Assembly: GCA_902630555.1 (NCBI GenBank)
Contig: CACOVB010000009.1
Coordinates: forward strand, 1 to 32,522
Source: an uncultured SAR116 cluster alpha proteobacterium
Lineage (GTDB): Bacteria; Pseudomonadota; Alphaproteobacteria; Puniceispirillales; Marisalimonadaceae
Direction: 5' to 3'
Length of the DNA: 32,522 nt
Positions 7,087 through 15,986 of this stretch are shown here, in pieces. Each line of letters starts with the position of its first letter. The stretch's first letter is position 1. The translations under genes were made by a program, and so were the position numbers. The notes under the pieces were generated by a model. The model was not told where the DNA came from, did no database searches, and saw nothing but the letters and a program-made list of their open reading frames with translations.

Positions 7087-7121
7087 AAATATTAATATTG
7101 TGATCAAATTATGAAATTATT

Positions 7122-7583
7122 ATGTTTTTATCAACCTCTCATAATAAAATTGATAAAAAGGGCAGAGTATCCGTCCCTAGAAACTTTAGAACATATCTTG
7201 ATTTAGAAGGAGGCTCATTAATTTTATTTAAAAGTTTACAATTGAAATGTATAGAAGGCACTACACTTAAAAGAATTAGTCAATACGTGGAAGCCATTGA
7301 TGAAATAGACTCTATGTCAAAAGATGCATCGATACTAAGAATGATGATGGCTGACTCTTTTGAAATCAAATACGATAATGAGGGAAGAATTAATATCCCA
7401 GAATCTCTTTTATCTTATGCAGATATTGATGATATTGCTGTTTTTGCAGGAATTGGTAAATCTTTTATGATTTGGTCAGATATTGAATATGAAAAAGAAT
7501 ATCAAAATACTCAAAAAATCTTACAATCTAGCGGGCCACCAAAATTAATACTTAATAAAAAAGCAGGTGTATCTAATGAATAA
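7122..7583 (+). CDS. mraZ: Transcriptional regulator MraZ
   Basis: A 153-residue DNA-binding protein of the SpoVT-AbrB type that assembles into rings and represses the dcw cluster. Two half-repeats are plain: IDKKGRVSVP (10-19) and YDNEGRINIP (84-93), each with the family D-x-x-G-R core. It follows its own operator (7052-7086) and is the first gene of the cluster, as in most bacteria. The ATG at 7122 has no strong ribosome site; a nearby ATG at 7111 is in another frame. Its last 8 bases overlap the chosen start of rsmH. Confidence 0.96.
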   Translation: MFLSTSHNKIDKKGRVSVPRNFRTYLDLEGGSLILFKSLQLKCIEGTTLKRISQYVEAIDEIDSMSKDASILRMMMADSFEIKYDNEGRINIPESLLSYADIDDIAVFAGIGKSFMIWSDIEYEKEYQNTQKILQSSGPPKLILNKKAGVSNE

Positions 7584-8553
7584 TTTTCTAGAACACGTCC
7601 CAGTATTACTAGATGAAATTTTAGAAAATTTAAAAAAATATAAGATTACTAATGGTGTAATTATTGATGCCACTTTTGGATTAGGTGGATATAGCAGTGC
7701 TATTTTAGAAAATACTAATTGTGATGTTTATGGATTTGACAGAGATCCAGAAGTTTTGAAATACGCAAATAAATTGAAAGAGAAATACAAAAATAGATTT
7801 AAATTTTTCCAAAAAAAGTTCTCAGAAATTGATGACATTCTCTCAGAACCCAATCATGCTAAAAAGAAAATCAGAGCCATGATATTTGATTTAGGCGTTT
7901 CAAATTTACAATTAACAAAAAAAAATCGAGGATTTTCATTCAAACTTGATGGTCCTTTAGATATGAGAATGTCAAAAGACGGCATTAAAGCTTTTGAAGT
8001 TATTAATAATTATAGTGCCGAGATGTTGTCTAACATTTTTTATAACTTTGGAGATGAAGTATTTTCAAGAAGAATTGCGCGAAACATTGTTAAATTAAGA
8101 GGAATAACACCAATTACATCTACTCTAGAACTTGCAGACATAATTAGAAAATCTATACCTGGTAAAAATAAAAAAATAGATAAAGCCACAAAATCTTTTC
8201 AAGCAATTAGAATGTTTATCAATGATGAAATAACTGAGCTTAACAAAGGATTAATTGCATCAGAAAAGTTTTTAACATATGGAGGCATTCTATGCGTAGT
8301 ATCTTTTCATTCTAAAGAAGATAGAATTGTTAAAAATTTTTTAAATGAATGTCAGGGTAAATCTAAATTAGTAATTTCTAAATTTTTACCTCCTAAAGAA
8401 AATTTAAGAAAAAGTTTTGAAATAATTACAAAAAAACCAGTACTCCCTTCTGACGATGAAATTAAAATTAATCATAAGGCAAGATCTGCAAAATTAAGAA
8501 TTGCCAAAAGAACAAAGTTTAGTCCTATTTTTAAGCATGAGGCTGCGGCGTGA
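7576..8553 (+). CDS. rsmH: 16S rRNA m4C1402 methyltransferase RsmH
   Basis: A protein of 325 residues that methylates N4 of C1402 in 16S rRNA using SAM; formerly MraW. The start EHVPVLLDEIL, the SAM-binding DATFGLGGYSSAIL, FDRDPE, DLGVSNLQL and GPLDMRMS are all family marks, as are VVSFHSKEDRIVK and the ending KARSAKLRIAKR. I prefer the ATG at 7576 to an in-frame GTG at 7567 because AGG (7565-7567) then stands at normal distance and the protein begins MNNFLEHVPV, as relatives do. The stop overlaps the GTG of ftsL (GTGA). Confidence 0.95.
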   Translation: MNNFLEHVPVLLDEILENLKKYKITNGVIIDATFGLGGYSSAILENTNCDVYGFDRDPEVLKYANKLKEKYKNRFKFFQKKFSEIDDILSEPNHAKKKIRAMIFDLGVSNLQLTKKNRGFSFKLDGPLDMRMSKDGIKAFEVINNYSAEMLSNIFYNFGDEVFSRRIARNIVKLRGITPITSTLELADIIRKSIPGKNKKIDKATKSFQAIRMFINDEITELNKGLIASEKFLTYGGILCVVSFHSKEDRIVKNFLNECQGKSKLVISKFLPPKENLRKSFEIITKKPVLPSDDEIKINHKARSAKLRIAKRTKFSPIFKHEAAA

Positions 8554-8840
8554 TTAAAACGACTCATATATTATTATTTATTTCTGTATTAGGTGTAATT
8601 TTTTTTAATTACGAGATTAAAAAAAATTATCATCAAAGAGAAAAAGAAATTTTAAAATTGAATAATTTAATTTCAGAGAAAAAACAAAATATAAAACTTA
8701 TAAAGGCTGAACTTGCTTATTTATCAAGACCTGAAAGACTTCAATCAATTGCAGAGCAACAGTTAAATATGAAAGAAATTTTACCAACAGATATCTGGAA
8801 TATAAACGATATCTCAAAATTATATTTTGAAAAAAATTAG
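8550..8840 (+). CDS. ftsL: Cell division protein FtsL
   Basis: A 96-residue bitopic protein recognised by size, position and topology. Residues 5-22 form the single membrane helix; residues 25-60 are a periplasmic coiled coil of leucine-zipper type. The segment LSRPERLQSIAEQQLNM (58-74) matches the alphaproteobacterial FtsL tail. FtsL binds FtsB and FtsQ and activates FtsW/FtsI at the septum. The start is GTG, overlapping the rsmH stop as GTGA, a usual coupling. Oddly, the next gene is ftsZ and not ftsI. Confidence 0.88.
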   Translation: MIKTTHILLFISVLGVIFFNYEIKKNYHQREKEILKLNNLISEKKQNIKLIKAELAYLSRPERLQSIAEQQLNMKEILPTDIWNINDISKLYFEKN

Positions 8841-8855
8841 AAAAGGAGCATCAGT

Positions 8856-10364
8856 ATGAATTTAAATTTATCAATACCTCAAAATATTGAAAATGTTCAA
8901 CCAAAAATTTCCGTGATTGGAGTTGGAGGCGCAGGATGCAATGCAGTTAACACAATGATTAACTCAAAAGTTAATAATATAAACTTCTTGGTAGCAAACA
9001 CAGATGGACAAGCATTATCGAGAAGCATGGCAAAGACACAAATACAACTTGGCAAAGAACTTACTAAAGGATTGGGAGCAGGTTCTGATTACACAATTGG
9101 AGAACAAGCTGCCAATGAAACTATAGATGAGATTATGATGGAGCTTGAGGATGTAAACATGCTTTTCATTGCAACGGGAATGGGAGGAGGAACAGGAACT
9201 GGCGCAGCACCGATTATTGCCCAAAAAGCAAAAGAAAAAGGTATTCTTACTATTGCAGTTGTTACAAAACCTTTTGATTTTGAAGGTAAAAAAAGAATGG
9301 AAACAGCATTAATTGGAATAGAAAAATTAGAGAATTCAGTTGATACATTAATTGTGATTCCAAATCAAAATCTTTTTCGAATAGCAAATGATAAAACAAC
9401 ATTTTCAGAAGCTTTCCAATTAGCTGATGATGTCCTCTACCAGGGAATTATAGGAATAACTGATTTGATAACTTCACCAGGAATGATAAATCTAGATTTC
9501 TCAGATATAAAAACCATTATGAAAAATAAAGGACAAGCCATGATGGGAACTGGAGAGCATTCAGGGGAAAATCGGGCTAAAATAGCAGCAGAAATGGCTC
9601 TAAACAATCCATTACTTGATAATTCTTCAATAGATGGAGCATCATCAATTTTGTTAAATATAAAAGGTGGTTTAGATTTAGCATTATTTGAAGTTGATGA
9701 AGCAGCCTCATTAATCAGAGCAAAAGTAAATGAAAATGCGAATATCATCTTTGGTTCGTCTATTGATGAAAGCCTTGATGGAATCATTAACGTTTCTGTA
9801 GTGGCTACAGGTATCAATATCAACCAATCAATTAAATCTGAGGTGTTAATTGATAGAAATATAAATCAAACTGAGGTAAGTGAAATTGATGATCATAGTT
9901 CAAAAATTGAAGGGCAAATAGATTTAGAAACAAAGATAGAAGATCTCAATAAAATCTCTAATTCAGAAAAAACTACAGCAGAACCTGAAAAAGATTCTTT
10001 GACATTTTTAGAAACTAAAGAAAAAGAATTATCAGATATTTTTAATAAAAAAAATGATGTTACAGAGAATATAACAGAAGAAAATCAATTCTTGAAAAAA
10101 ATTTCTAATTTATTTTCAAATAATAAAAATAAAAACATTTTAGAAAAGTTAGAACAAGATAATGAAGTTTATCCATTAAAAGATGTGGCTGAAAATGAGA
10201 AGAATGATGAAGAAAAGCCTCTTTTAAATCTTAACGAAACCCCAATTAAATCAGAAAATAAAAGCGAACAAATTAGCTTACTTGACATAGAAGAAAATGA
10301 GAAACGAGATAATTTAGATGATGTTCTAGAAATACCAGCTTTTTTAAGAAGGCAAGCCAATTGA
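8856..10364 (+). CDS. ftsZ: Cell division GTPase FtsZ, at an unusual locus
   Basis: A 502-residue tubulin homologue that polymerises into the Z ring and recruits the divisome. The tubulin signature GGGTGTG is at 110-116. The synergy loop NLDFSDIKTIM starts at 212, with Asp214 and Asp217 that complete the neighbour's GTP site. The conserved core ends near 325; an acidic, low-complexity linker follows to about 486, then the tail peptide LDDVLEIPAFLRRQAN, the docking site for FtsA and other partners. The length is normal for alphaproteobacteria. AAGGAG (8843-8848), 7 bases before the ATG, is the best ribosome site in the cluster and fits high expression. The odd point is location: between ftsL and ftsI, not after ftsA. 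Confidence 0.97.
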   Translation: MNLNLSIPQNIENVQPKISVIGVGGAGCNAVNTMINSKVNNINFLVANTDGQALSRSMAKTQIQLGKELTKGLGAGSDYTIGEQAANETIDEIMMELEDVNMLFIATGMGGGTGTGAAPIIAQKAKEKGILTIAVVTKPFDFEGKKRMETALIGIEKLENSVDTLIVIPNQNLFRIANDKTTFSEAFQLADDVLYQGIIGITDLITSPGMINLDFSDIKTIMKNKGQAMMGTGEHSGENRAKIAAEMALNNPLLDNSSIDGASSILLNIKGGLDLALFEVDEAASLIRAKVNENANIIFGSSIDESLDGIINVSVVATGININQSIKSEVLIDRNINQTEVSEIDDHSSKIEGQIDLETKIEDLNKISNSEKTTAEPEKDSLTFLETKEKELSDIFNKKNDVTENITEENQFLKKISNLFSNNKNKNILEKLEQDNEVYPLKDVAENEKNDEEKPLLNLNETPIKSENKSEQISLLDIEENEKRDNLDDVLEIPAFLRRQAN

Positions 10365-10367
10365 CAA

Positions 10368-11996
10368 ATGGAAAACATAAAAAAAATTAAGTTTAAGCTT
10401 TTAATATGCTCTTCATCTTTTTTTATAATTTATTTTGGTGTTGCATTTTCAATGCTTATGATAAAGCCTCCAGAAAAAATAAATAAACAATCAAATCTTA
10501 AAATTACTGAAAAAAAATCACAAATAAGAGGAAATATTTATGATAATAATGGATATTTGATTGCAACAACAATAAGAAAACACGACCTTATTGTTAACCC
10601 AAGTATTTTAAGAAACCCAAAAAAATTTGAATTAGAACTAAAAAAAATTTTTGGTAATAAAATAAATTTTCATTTTAAAGATAAATTATCGTCAAACTTA
10701 AAATATTTGAAAGTGAAGAAAAATATATCACTTAAGGATTATAATAAAATTCTTAAGATTGGAGAACCAGGCATTAAAATTGAAGAAAACTATATTAGAA
10801 AATATCCTGGAAAATCCCTAGCATCCCACATAATTGGGAAAGTAGACGTTGATGGAAAAGGCATATCTGGAGTTGAAAAAAAGTTAAATGATGAACTTTC
10901 ATCTTCAAAAAACATTCACTTATCTATTGATAGTGGGATTCAAAATATTTTTAAACAACTGTTATTAGAACAAATCATTAAATTTCAAGCTTCTGCAGGT
11001 GCAGGAATAATAATGAATGCAAATAATGGAAAAATTGTGAGTATAATCTCTCTTCCAGATTATGATAATAACATAAATAATAATCTCTCAGAAAAACAAG
11101 TTTTCAATAATGCAACAAAAGGACTTTATGAATTAGGGTCAACTTTAAAAATTTTTACTGCAGCAATGGCGATTGAAAATGGAAAAGAAAATCAATTAAT
11201 AGATGTTTCTTCACCTATTTTTGTTAGCAAATCACAAAAGATTAGTGATATTAAAAAAATAAATTTTCCAATCAATTTACCAGAAATTATTGTTCATTCT
11301 AGTAATATTGGGACTGCAAAAATAGCAAGTTCACTGGGGCATACAGTTCAAGACAAATATTTTAATTTGTTAGGTTTCCTTGAAAAAGTTAATGTTGAAA
11401 TAATAGAGACTTCATTACCTAACATTAATAAACAAGTTCATATTTCTTCACTTATGTCTAAATCATATGGTTATGGAATACAAATATCACCACTTCATTT
11501 AGCTAAAGCAACATCAGTAGCATTAAATGGAGGAAAATCAATTACACCTACTTTATTAAAAACAAAAATTTTTCAAAATCAAAATAAACAAGTTTTTTCG
11601 ACTGAAACCTCAAGAAAATTAAGAAGTATCCTTTATCTGGTCGTAAATGACAAATATGGCACAGGAAAATTAGCTAAAAGTTATTATTATCCAATAGGAG
11701 GCAAGACTGGTACTGCAAAGAAATTAATTGACGGAAGATATTCTGAAACTGAAAATATTGTTGCTTTTACTGGAGGATTTCCGATTAACAAACCCGAATA
11801 TGTTTTAACAATTGTTATAGATGGACCTAAACCTCAAAAATTCTCAGCTAATAGAAATACTGCAGGGTGGGTTGTTGCACCTATCATAGGAAAACTAGTA
11901 AATAGAATTGCTCCTATTTTAAAAATTGAACCATTAAATTTAGGATCTTCTCAATTAGGTTTAACAAAATATAAAATAAGGGGAGCAACTCTTTAA
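10368..11996 (+). CDS. ftsI: Septal peptidoglycan transpeptidase FtsI (PBP3)
   Basis: A 542-residue class B penicillin-binding protein that cross-links septal peptidoglycan with FtsW. A short cytoplasmic tail and one membrane helix (about 9-31) come first, then the pedestal domain opening with RGNIYD (54-59). The transpeptidase domain has Ser258 in STLK, the S-x-N motif SSN at 311-313 and KTG at 446-448. Length is within the alphaproteobacterial range. The ATG stands 3 bases after the ftsZ stop, so FtsI is translationally coupled to FtsZ here. murE follows with no gap. Confidence 0.95.
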   Translation: MENIKKIKFKLLICSSSFFIIYFGVAFSMLMIKPPEKINKQSNLKITEKKSQIRGNIYDNNGYLIATTIRKHDLIVNPSILRNPKKFELELKKIFGNKINFHFKDKLSSNLKYLKVKKNISLKDYNKILKIGEPGIKIEENYIRKYPGKSLASHIIGKVDVDGKGISGVEKKLNDELSSSKNIHLSIDSGIQNIFKQLLLEQIIKFQASAGAGIIMNANNGKIVSIISLPDYDNNINNNLSEKQVFNNATKGLYELGSTLKIFTAAMAIENGKENQLIDVSSPIFVSKSQKISDIKKINFPINLPEIIVHSSNIGTAKIASSLGHTVQDKYFNLLGFLEKVNVEIIETSLPNINKQVHISSLMSKSYGYGIQISPLHLAKATSVALNGGKSITPTLLKTKIFQNQNKQVFSTETSRKLRSILYLVVNDKYGTGKLAKSYYYPIGGKTGTAKKLIDGRYSETENIVAFTGGFPINKPEYVLTIVIDGPKPQKFSANRNTAGWVVAPIIGKLVNRIAPILKIEPLNLGSSQLGLTKYKIRGATL

Positions 11997-13481
11997 ATGC
12001 AATTTTGGGAATTAATAAATAGAAGCAATTTCTTAAAAGATAAGTTTAAAAATATAGAAGATCATTTTAAAGAGATTGAGGTCAATGGTATTTCAAACAA
12101 TAGTAATAATATAAAAAAAAAATTTATATTTTTTGCGTTCGCTGGAAATAAAACTAATGGAAATTTATATATTAACGAAGCTAGAAAAAATGGTGCAACA
12201 ATCGTAATTTCTCAAGAGGAAAAAGGTAAAGATATAATAAAATTAACAAATAAAGATTACTTTAAAATTTACTCACATTTATGTTCATCGTTTTACAATA
12301 AAAAACCAAAAAATATAATTGCTATAACGGGAACAAATGGCAAAACTTCAGTAACAGATTTTTGTCGTCAAATATGGAGTTTTTACGGTTTAAAATCAGC
12401 GTCTATTGGTACTTTAGGGATAAGAGAAACATCTGAAAAATATTACCATAAGATAAGAAATAACCTCACTACTTTAGATTCAAGTGAATTAAACAAACAG
12501 TTATCAAAATTATATGATAAACAAATATCATATGTTGCATTAGAAGCATCGTCTCATGGGATAAATCAAAATCGTTTAGATGGTATAAACTTTAATGGAG
12601 CTGTATTTACAAATCTCTCTCATGATCATCTTGATTATCATAAAAATATGGACAACTATTTCAGTGCTAAAATGAAACTATTTACTGAATATTTAAAAGA
12701 TGGAACTTGTGTTTCTATCAACTTAGATGATCAATATGGCATGGAACTATATAATAAAATTAAAACCAAAAATTTCAAATTTGTTAATTTTGGATTTAAC
12801 AAAAAATGTGAACTCAAATTAGTCCAAATAAAAAAAATTGAAAAAATTTGGCAATTAGAAATTTTATATAAAAACAAATTATACAAAACCGACATTGGTT
12901 TAGTTGGACATTTTCAAATTTATAATGCATTAGCTGCTGCTTCTATTTGTTTAGGTCTTGGATTGAAACAAGAATCAATTTTTAAATCTTTATCGTATTT
13001 ACAAACTGTCCCAGGAAGAATGCAAATAGTTAATCATCCCTTATGTAATGCAACTATAATTGTTGATTACGCTCATACTCCAAATGCGTTAGAAAATGCA
13101 ATATTAGCAGTAAAAAAAATGAATGTTAGTGGAAAGATATATACATTATTTGGTTGTGGAGGTGAAAGAGACCATGAAAAAAGAGCAAAAATGGGTGAAG
13201 TAGCTTTTAAAAATTCTGATTTCACTATAATTACTGATGACAATCCTAGAACAGAAGATCCATCATTAATAAGAAAATCCATTATAAACAATAACCCAAT
13301 AGCTATTGAAATACCTGGAAGAGATGTAGCAATAAAAAAAGCTATTAGTTATTTAAAAAATGATGACGTTTTAATCATTGCAGGAAAAGGTCATGAACAA
13401 ACTCAAACAATAGGAATTGAAACTTTACCTTTCGATGATGTTTCAGTTGTTAAAAATACATTGGATAGACTTAATCCGTGA
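11997..13481 (+). CDS. murE: UDP-MurNAc-L-Ala-D-Glu:meso-DAP ligase MurE
   Basis: A 494-residue cytosolic ATP-dependent Mur ligase that adds the third amino acid of the stem peptide. The nucleotide loop GTNGKT is at 112-117, followed by the LTTLDSSELN and EASSHGINQNRL segments that hold the UDP-sugar. DNPR at 415-418 (DNPRTEDP) is the known motif for meso-diaminopimelate recognition, so the wall should be of the DAP type. GGERDHEKRAKMGE and AGKGHEQTQ are further family marks. The ATG directly abuts the ftsI stop, with GGGGAG upstream as ribosome site. Confidence 0.96.
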   Translation: MQFWELINRSNFLKDKFKNIEDHFKEIEVNGISNNSNNIKKKFIFFAFAGNKTNGNLYINEARKNGATIVISQEEKGKDIIKLTNKDYFKIYSHLCSSFYNKKPKNIIAITGTNGKTSVTDFCRQIWSFYGLKSASIGTLGIRETSEKYYHKIRNNLTTLDSSELNKQLSKLYDKQISYVALEASSHGINQNRLDGINFNGAVFTNLSHDHLDYHKNMDNYFSAKMKLFTEYLKDGTCVSINLDDQYGMELYNKIKTKNFKFVNFGFNKKCELKLVQIKKIEKIWQLEILYKNKLYKTDIGLVGHFQIYNALAAASICLGLGLKQESIFKSLSYLQTVPGRMQIVNHPLCNATIIVDYAHTPNALENAILAVKKMNVSGKIYTLFGCGGERDHEKRAKMGEVAFKNSDFTIITDDNPRTEDPSLIRKSIINNNPIAIEIPGRDVAIKKAISYLKNDDVLIIAGKGHEQTQTIGIETLPFDDVSVVKNTLDRLNP

Positions 13482-14875
13482 GTAATAGCTCTATAAATGA
13501 AATTTTGTGGACAAAACATGAATTAATAAGCGCTTCAAAAGGCAAGGATTTAACCACAAAATTTTTAAATAACAAAAAAATTACAGGGATAAGTATAGAT
13601 ACACGTTCTATTGAACAAAATGATTTATTTATAGCAATAAAAGGTAAAAATTTTGATGGGCACGACTTCTTGGAAAAAGCAATACAAAAAGGAGCTTCAG
13701 GAGTTATTGTATCACGTAAAAATAGTGCTCTAAAATATAATGGATTATTAGTAAAAAATACACATGCAGCATTAATAAATTTTGCTGAATTTAGCAGAAA
13801 TAGATTTAAAGGTAAAACAATTGGTATTACGGGTTCAAACGGAAAAACAACTACAAAAGACATGGCAAAAGTTATCTTTAGTAAATTTGGCAAAACTTTT
13901 GCCACTCCTGGTAATAATAATAATATTATTGGTTTATCTCTCTCATTAATGAAACTTCCATCTAATTTTAATTATTGTATTTTAGAACTAGGTATGAGCA
14001 AAAAAAATGAATTAAAAAAACTATCTTTAATTGCTAAGCCTGATTTAATTATAATTAGTAATGTTTCAAATAATCATCTAGAAAATTTTAAATCAGAAAA
14101 GGATATAGCACTAGCTAAAAGTGAAATATTTCATGGATTAATAAAAAATGGACAAATAATTCTTAACTATGACAATAAATGGTATAGTTTTCTTAAAAAA
14201 ATTGCCTTAAATTATACAGATCAAATAATACCATTTGGAGTTAAAAAATCTATTTTTTCTGTTTTTCAAGAAAAAGATAGTTTTTTAATTAAATCACAAA
14301 ATTTTAAAACTAACCTTAACCACCTACCACATCATTTAGCTTTGAACCTAATAAGTATTTTAACAATAGTAAAATGTTTGAAACTTGATTTAAATAAAAT
14401 AAAAGAAAAAATTAAACACCTTTCACCTTCAGATGGGAGAGGAAATCAGTTTAAATTAAGAATAAACGCTAATAAAACTATAACTGTAATTAACGATGCT
14501 TACAACTCAAGCCCACATTCTTTAGAGACTTCTTTAACAAATTTATATAAAAATAATTCTAACAAATACGTTTTAATCATAGGTGACATGCTTGAATTAG
14601 GACCCAATTCTTATACCTGTCATAAAAAAATTGTTCCTTTTTTAAAAAAACTTAGCCCAAAAACCTTATTTACAGTTGGCAATATATCAAAAATTTTAAC
14701 AGATAATTTAAAAAATAACTTTGTTTGTAGACATTTTAAAAATATTAAATTATTGGAAGTAAATTTTGACAAACTTGTTCACAATAATGACACAGTTTTT
14801 GTTAAGGGTTCCAATGGTACAGGATTATATAAATTTTGTAAAAACTTGGAAAAAAAATATACACTTGGAGAATAA
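13478..14875 (+). CDS. murF: UDP-MurNAc-tripeptide:D-Ala-D-Ala ligase MurF
   Basis: A 465-residue Mur ligase that adds D-alanyl-D-alanine to complete the UDP-MurNAc-pentapeptide. The N-terminal [19 protein letters not shown] (about 38-56) is the family's UDP-binding opening. GSNGKTT at 119-125 is the ATP loop; [12 protein letters not shown] and LELGMS follow, and NDAYNSSP corresponds to the DAYNANP motif of better-known relatives. The GTG start overlaps the murE TGA (GTGA). Acts between MurE and MraY, with Ddl (encoded downstream) supplying the dipeptide. Confidence 0.95.
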   Translation: MSNSSINEILWTKHELISASKGKDLTTKFLNNKKITGISIDTRSIEQNDLFIAIKGKNFDGHDFLEKAIQKGASGVIVSRKNSALKYNGLLVKNTHAALINFAEFSRNRFKGKTIGITGSNGKTTTKDMAKVIFSKFGKTFATPGNNNNIIGLSLSLMKLPSNFNYCILELGMSKKNELKKLSLIAKPDLIIISNVSNNHLENFKSEKDIALAKSEIFHGLIKNGQIILNYDNKWYSFLKKIALNYTDQIIPFGVKKSIFSVFQEKDSFLIKSQNFKTNLNHLPHHLALNLISILTIVKCLKLDLNKIKEKIKHLSPSDGRGNQFKLRINANKTITVINDAYNSSPHSLETSLTNLYKNNSNKYVLIIGDMLELGPNSYTCHKKIVPFLKKLSPKTLFTVGNISKILTDNLKNNFVCRHFKNIKLLEVNFDKLVHNNDTVFVKGSNGTGLYKFCKNLEKKYTLGE

Positions 14876-14877
14876 AA

Positions 14878-15966
14878 TTGTTTCCTGAATTTTTTTTAAA
14901 CTATGTAGATTATTTTCAACCACTTAATGTATTTAGATATATAACATTTAGAACTGGTGGAGCAACTTTAACAGCTTTAATAATTAGTTTTTTACTAGGT
15001 CCTTTTTTGATTCAAAATTTAAAAAAATTTCAATCTATTGGCCAACCCATTAGAGATGACGGTCCAACTAGTCATTTGATTAAAAAAAAAGGAACCCCAA
15101 CTATGGGTGGATTATTAATTTTATTTGCTTTTTTATGTTCAACAATTTTATGGTCTAAATTAGATAATATTCTAGTATGGATAATTTTAATAACATCTAC
15201 AATTTTTGGGTTTATTGGACTTTGTGATGATTGGCTAAAAGTAAAAAGAAGATCAACTAAAGGACTAAGAGGAAAATATAAGTTAATATTTCAAATTTTA
15301 ACAGCTTTGATAGCTGTATATTTAATTAACCAACAATTCCCAATGGATTATAAAAACACTGTTTCTTTACCCTTTTTTAAAGAGTTAGTTATTGATTTAG
15401 GAATTTTTTATTTACCTTTTGGTATTTTGGTTATTGTAGGAAGTTCCAATGCAGTTAATTTAACTGATGGGCTTGATGGCCTAGCAATTGTACCAGTTAT
15501 GATTGCTTGTTTATCATTTGCTTTAATATCATATTTAGTGGGTAACATAAACTTTTCTAATTATCTTCAAATAACCTATGTGCCAGGTGTAGGAGAATTA
15601 GCTGTTTTAGCAGGAGCTTTAATTGGAGCTGGATTAGGATTTTTATGGTTTAACGCACCTCCTGCTATGGTTTTTATGGGAGATACTGGTTCATTATCTT
15701 TAGGAGCATTTTTGGGATCAACTGCTTTAGCTGTAAGGCATGAAATTGTTCTTATAATAATAGGAGGCCTTTTTGTATTAGAAACTGTTTCCGTAATTAT
15801 TCAAGTTATATCATTTAAACTCACAGGTAGAAGAATTTTTAAGATGGCACCATTACATCATCACTTTGAACAAAAAGGTTGGGAAGAATCAACAATAGTA
15901 ATCAGATTTTGGATTATCGCAGTTATTTTAGCTTTAATTGGCCTATCATCATTAAAATTAAGATAA
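14878..15966 (+). CDS. mraY: Phospho-MurNAc-pentapeptide transferase MraY
   Basis: A 362-residue, ten-helix inner-membrane enzyme that joins phospho-MurNAc-pentapeptide to undecaprenyl phosphate, making lipid I. Signature sites are [19 protein letters not shown] (from 60), the catalytic Asp pair 118-119 in [16 protein letters not shown] (194-203), VFMGDTGSL and the cytoplasmic [12 protein letters not shown] loop. The start is TTG: GGAG at 14867-14870 precedes it at proper spacing and the N-terminus then has the normal length, while no nearby ATG or GTG is in frame. It begins 2 bases after murF. Confidence 0.96.
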   Translation: MFPEFFLNYVDYFQPLNVFRYITFRTGGATLTALIISFLLGPFLIQNLKKFQSIGQPIRDDGPTSHLIKKKGTPTMGGLLILFAFLCSTILWSKLDNILVWIILITSTIFGFIGLCDDWLKVKRRSTKGLRGKYKLIFQILTALIAVYLINQQFPMDYKNTVSLPFFKELVIDLGIFYLPFGILVIVGSSNAVNLTDGLDGLAIVPVMIACLSFALISYLVGNINFSNYLQITYVPGVGELAVLAGALIGAGLGFLWFNAPPAMVFMGDTGSLSLGAFLGSTALAVRHEIVLIIIGGLFVLETVSVIIQVISFKLTGRRIFKMAPLHHHFEQKGWEESTIVIRFWIIAVILALIGLSSLKLR

Positions 15967-15986
15967 AACTTGATTGATTAATTAAA

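Noticed and set aside
7567-7575. GTG start for rsmH at 7567
   Set aside because: The ATG at 7576 has a better spaced AGG and gives the usual N-terminus; the three extra residues have no family support.
9437-9823. 128-codon minus-strand frame inside ftsZ, and similar frames inside murF, murB, nudC and ligA
   Set aside because: They lie opposite strongly conserved coding sequence and their translations show no domain; they are by-products of the real genes.
8856-10364. ftsZ as a recently transferred foreign gene
   Set aside because: Its tail peptide, length and linker are typical for alphaproteobacteria, base use is like its neighbours apart from conservation, and no mobile element flanks it. 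Internal rearrangement is the simpler reading.
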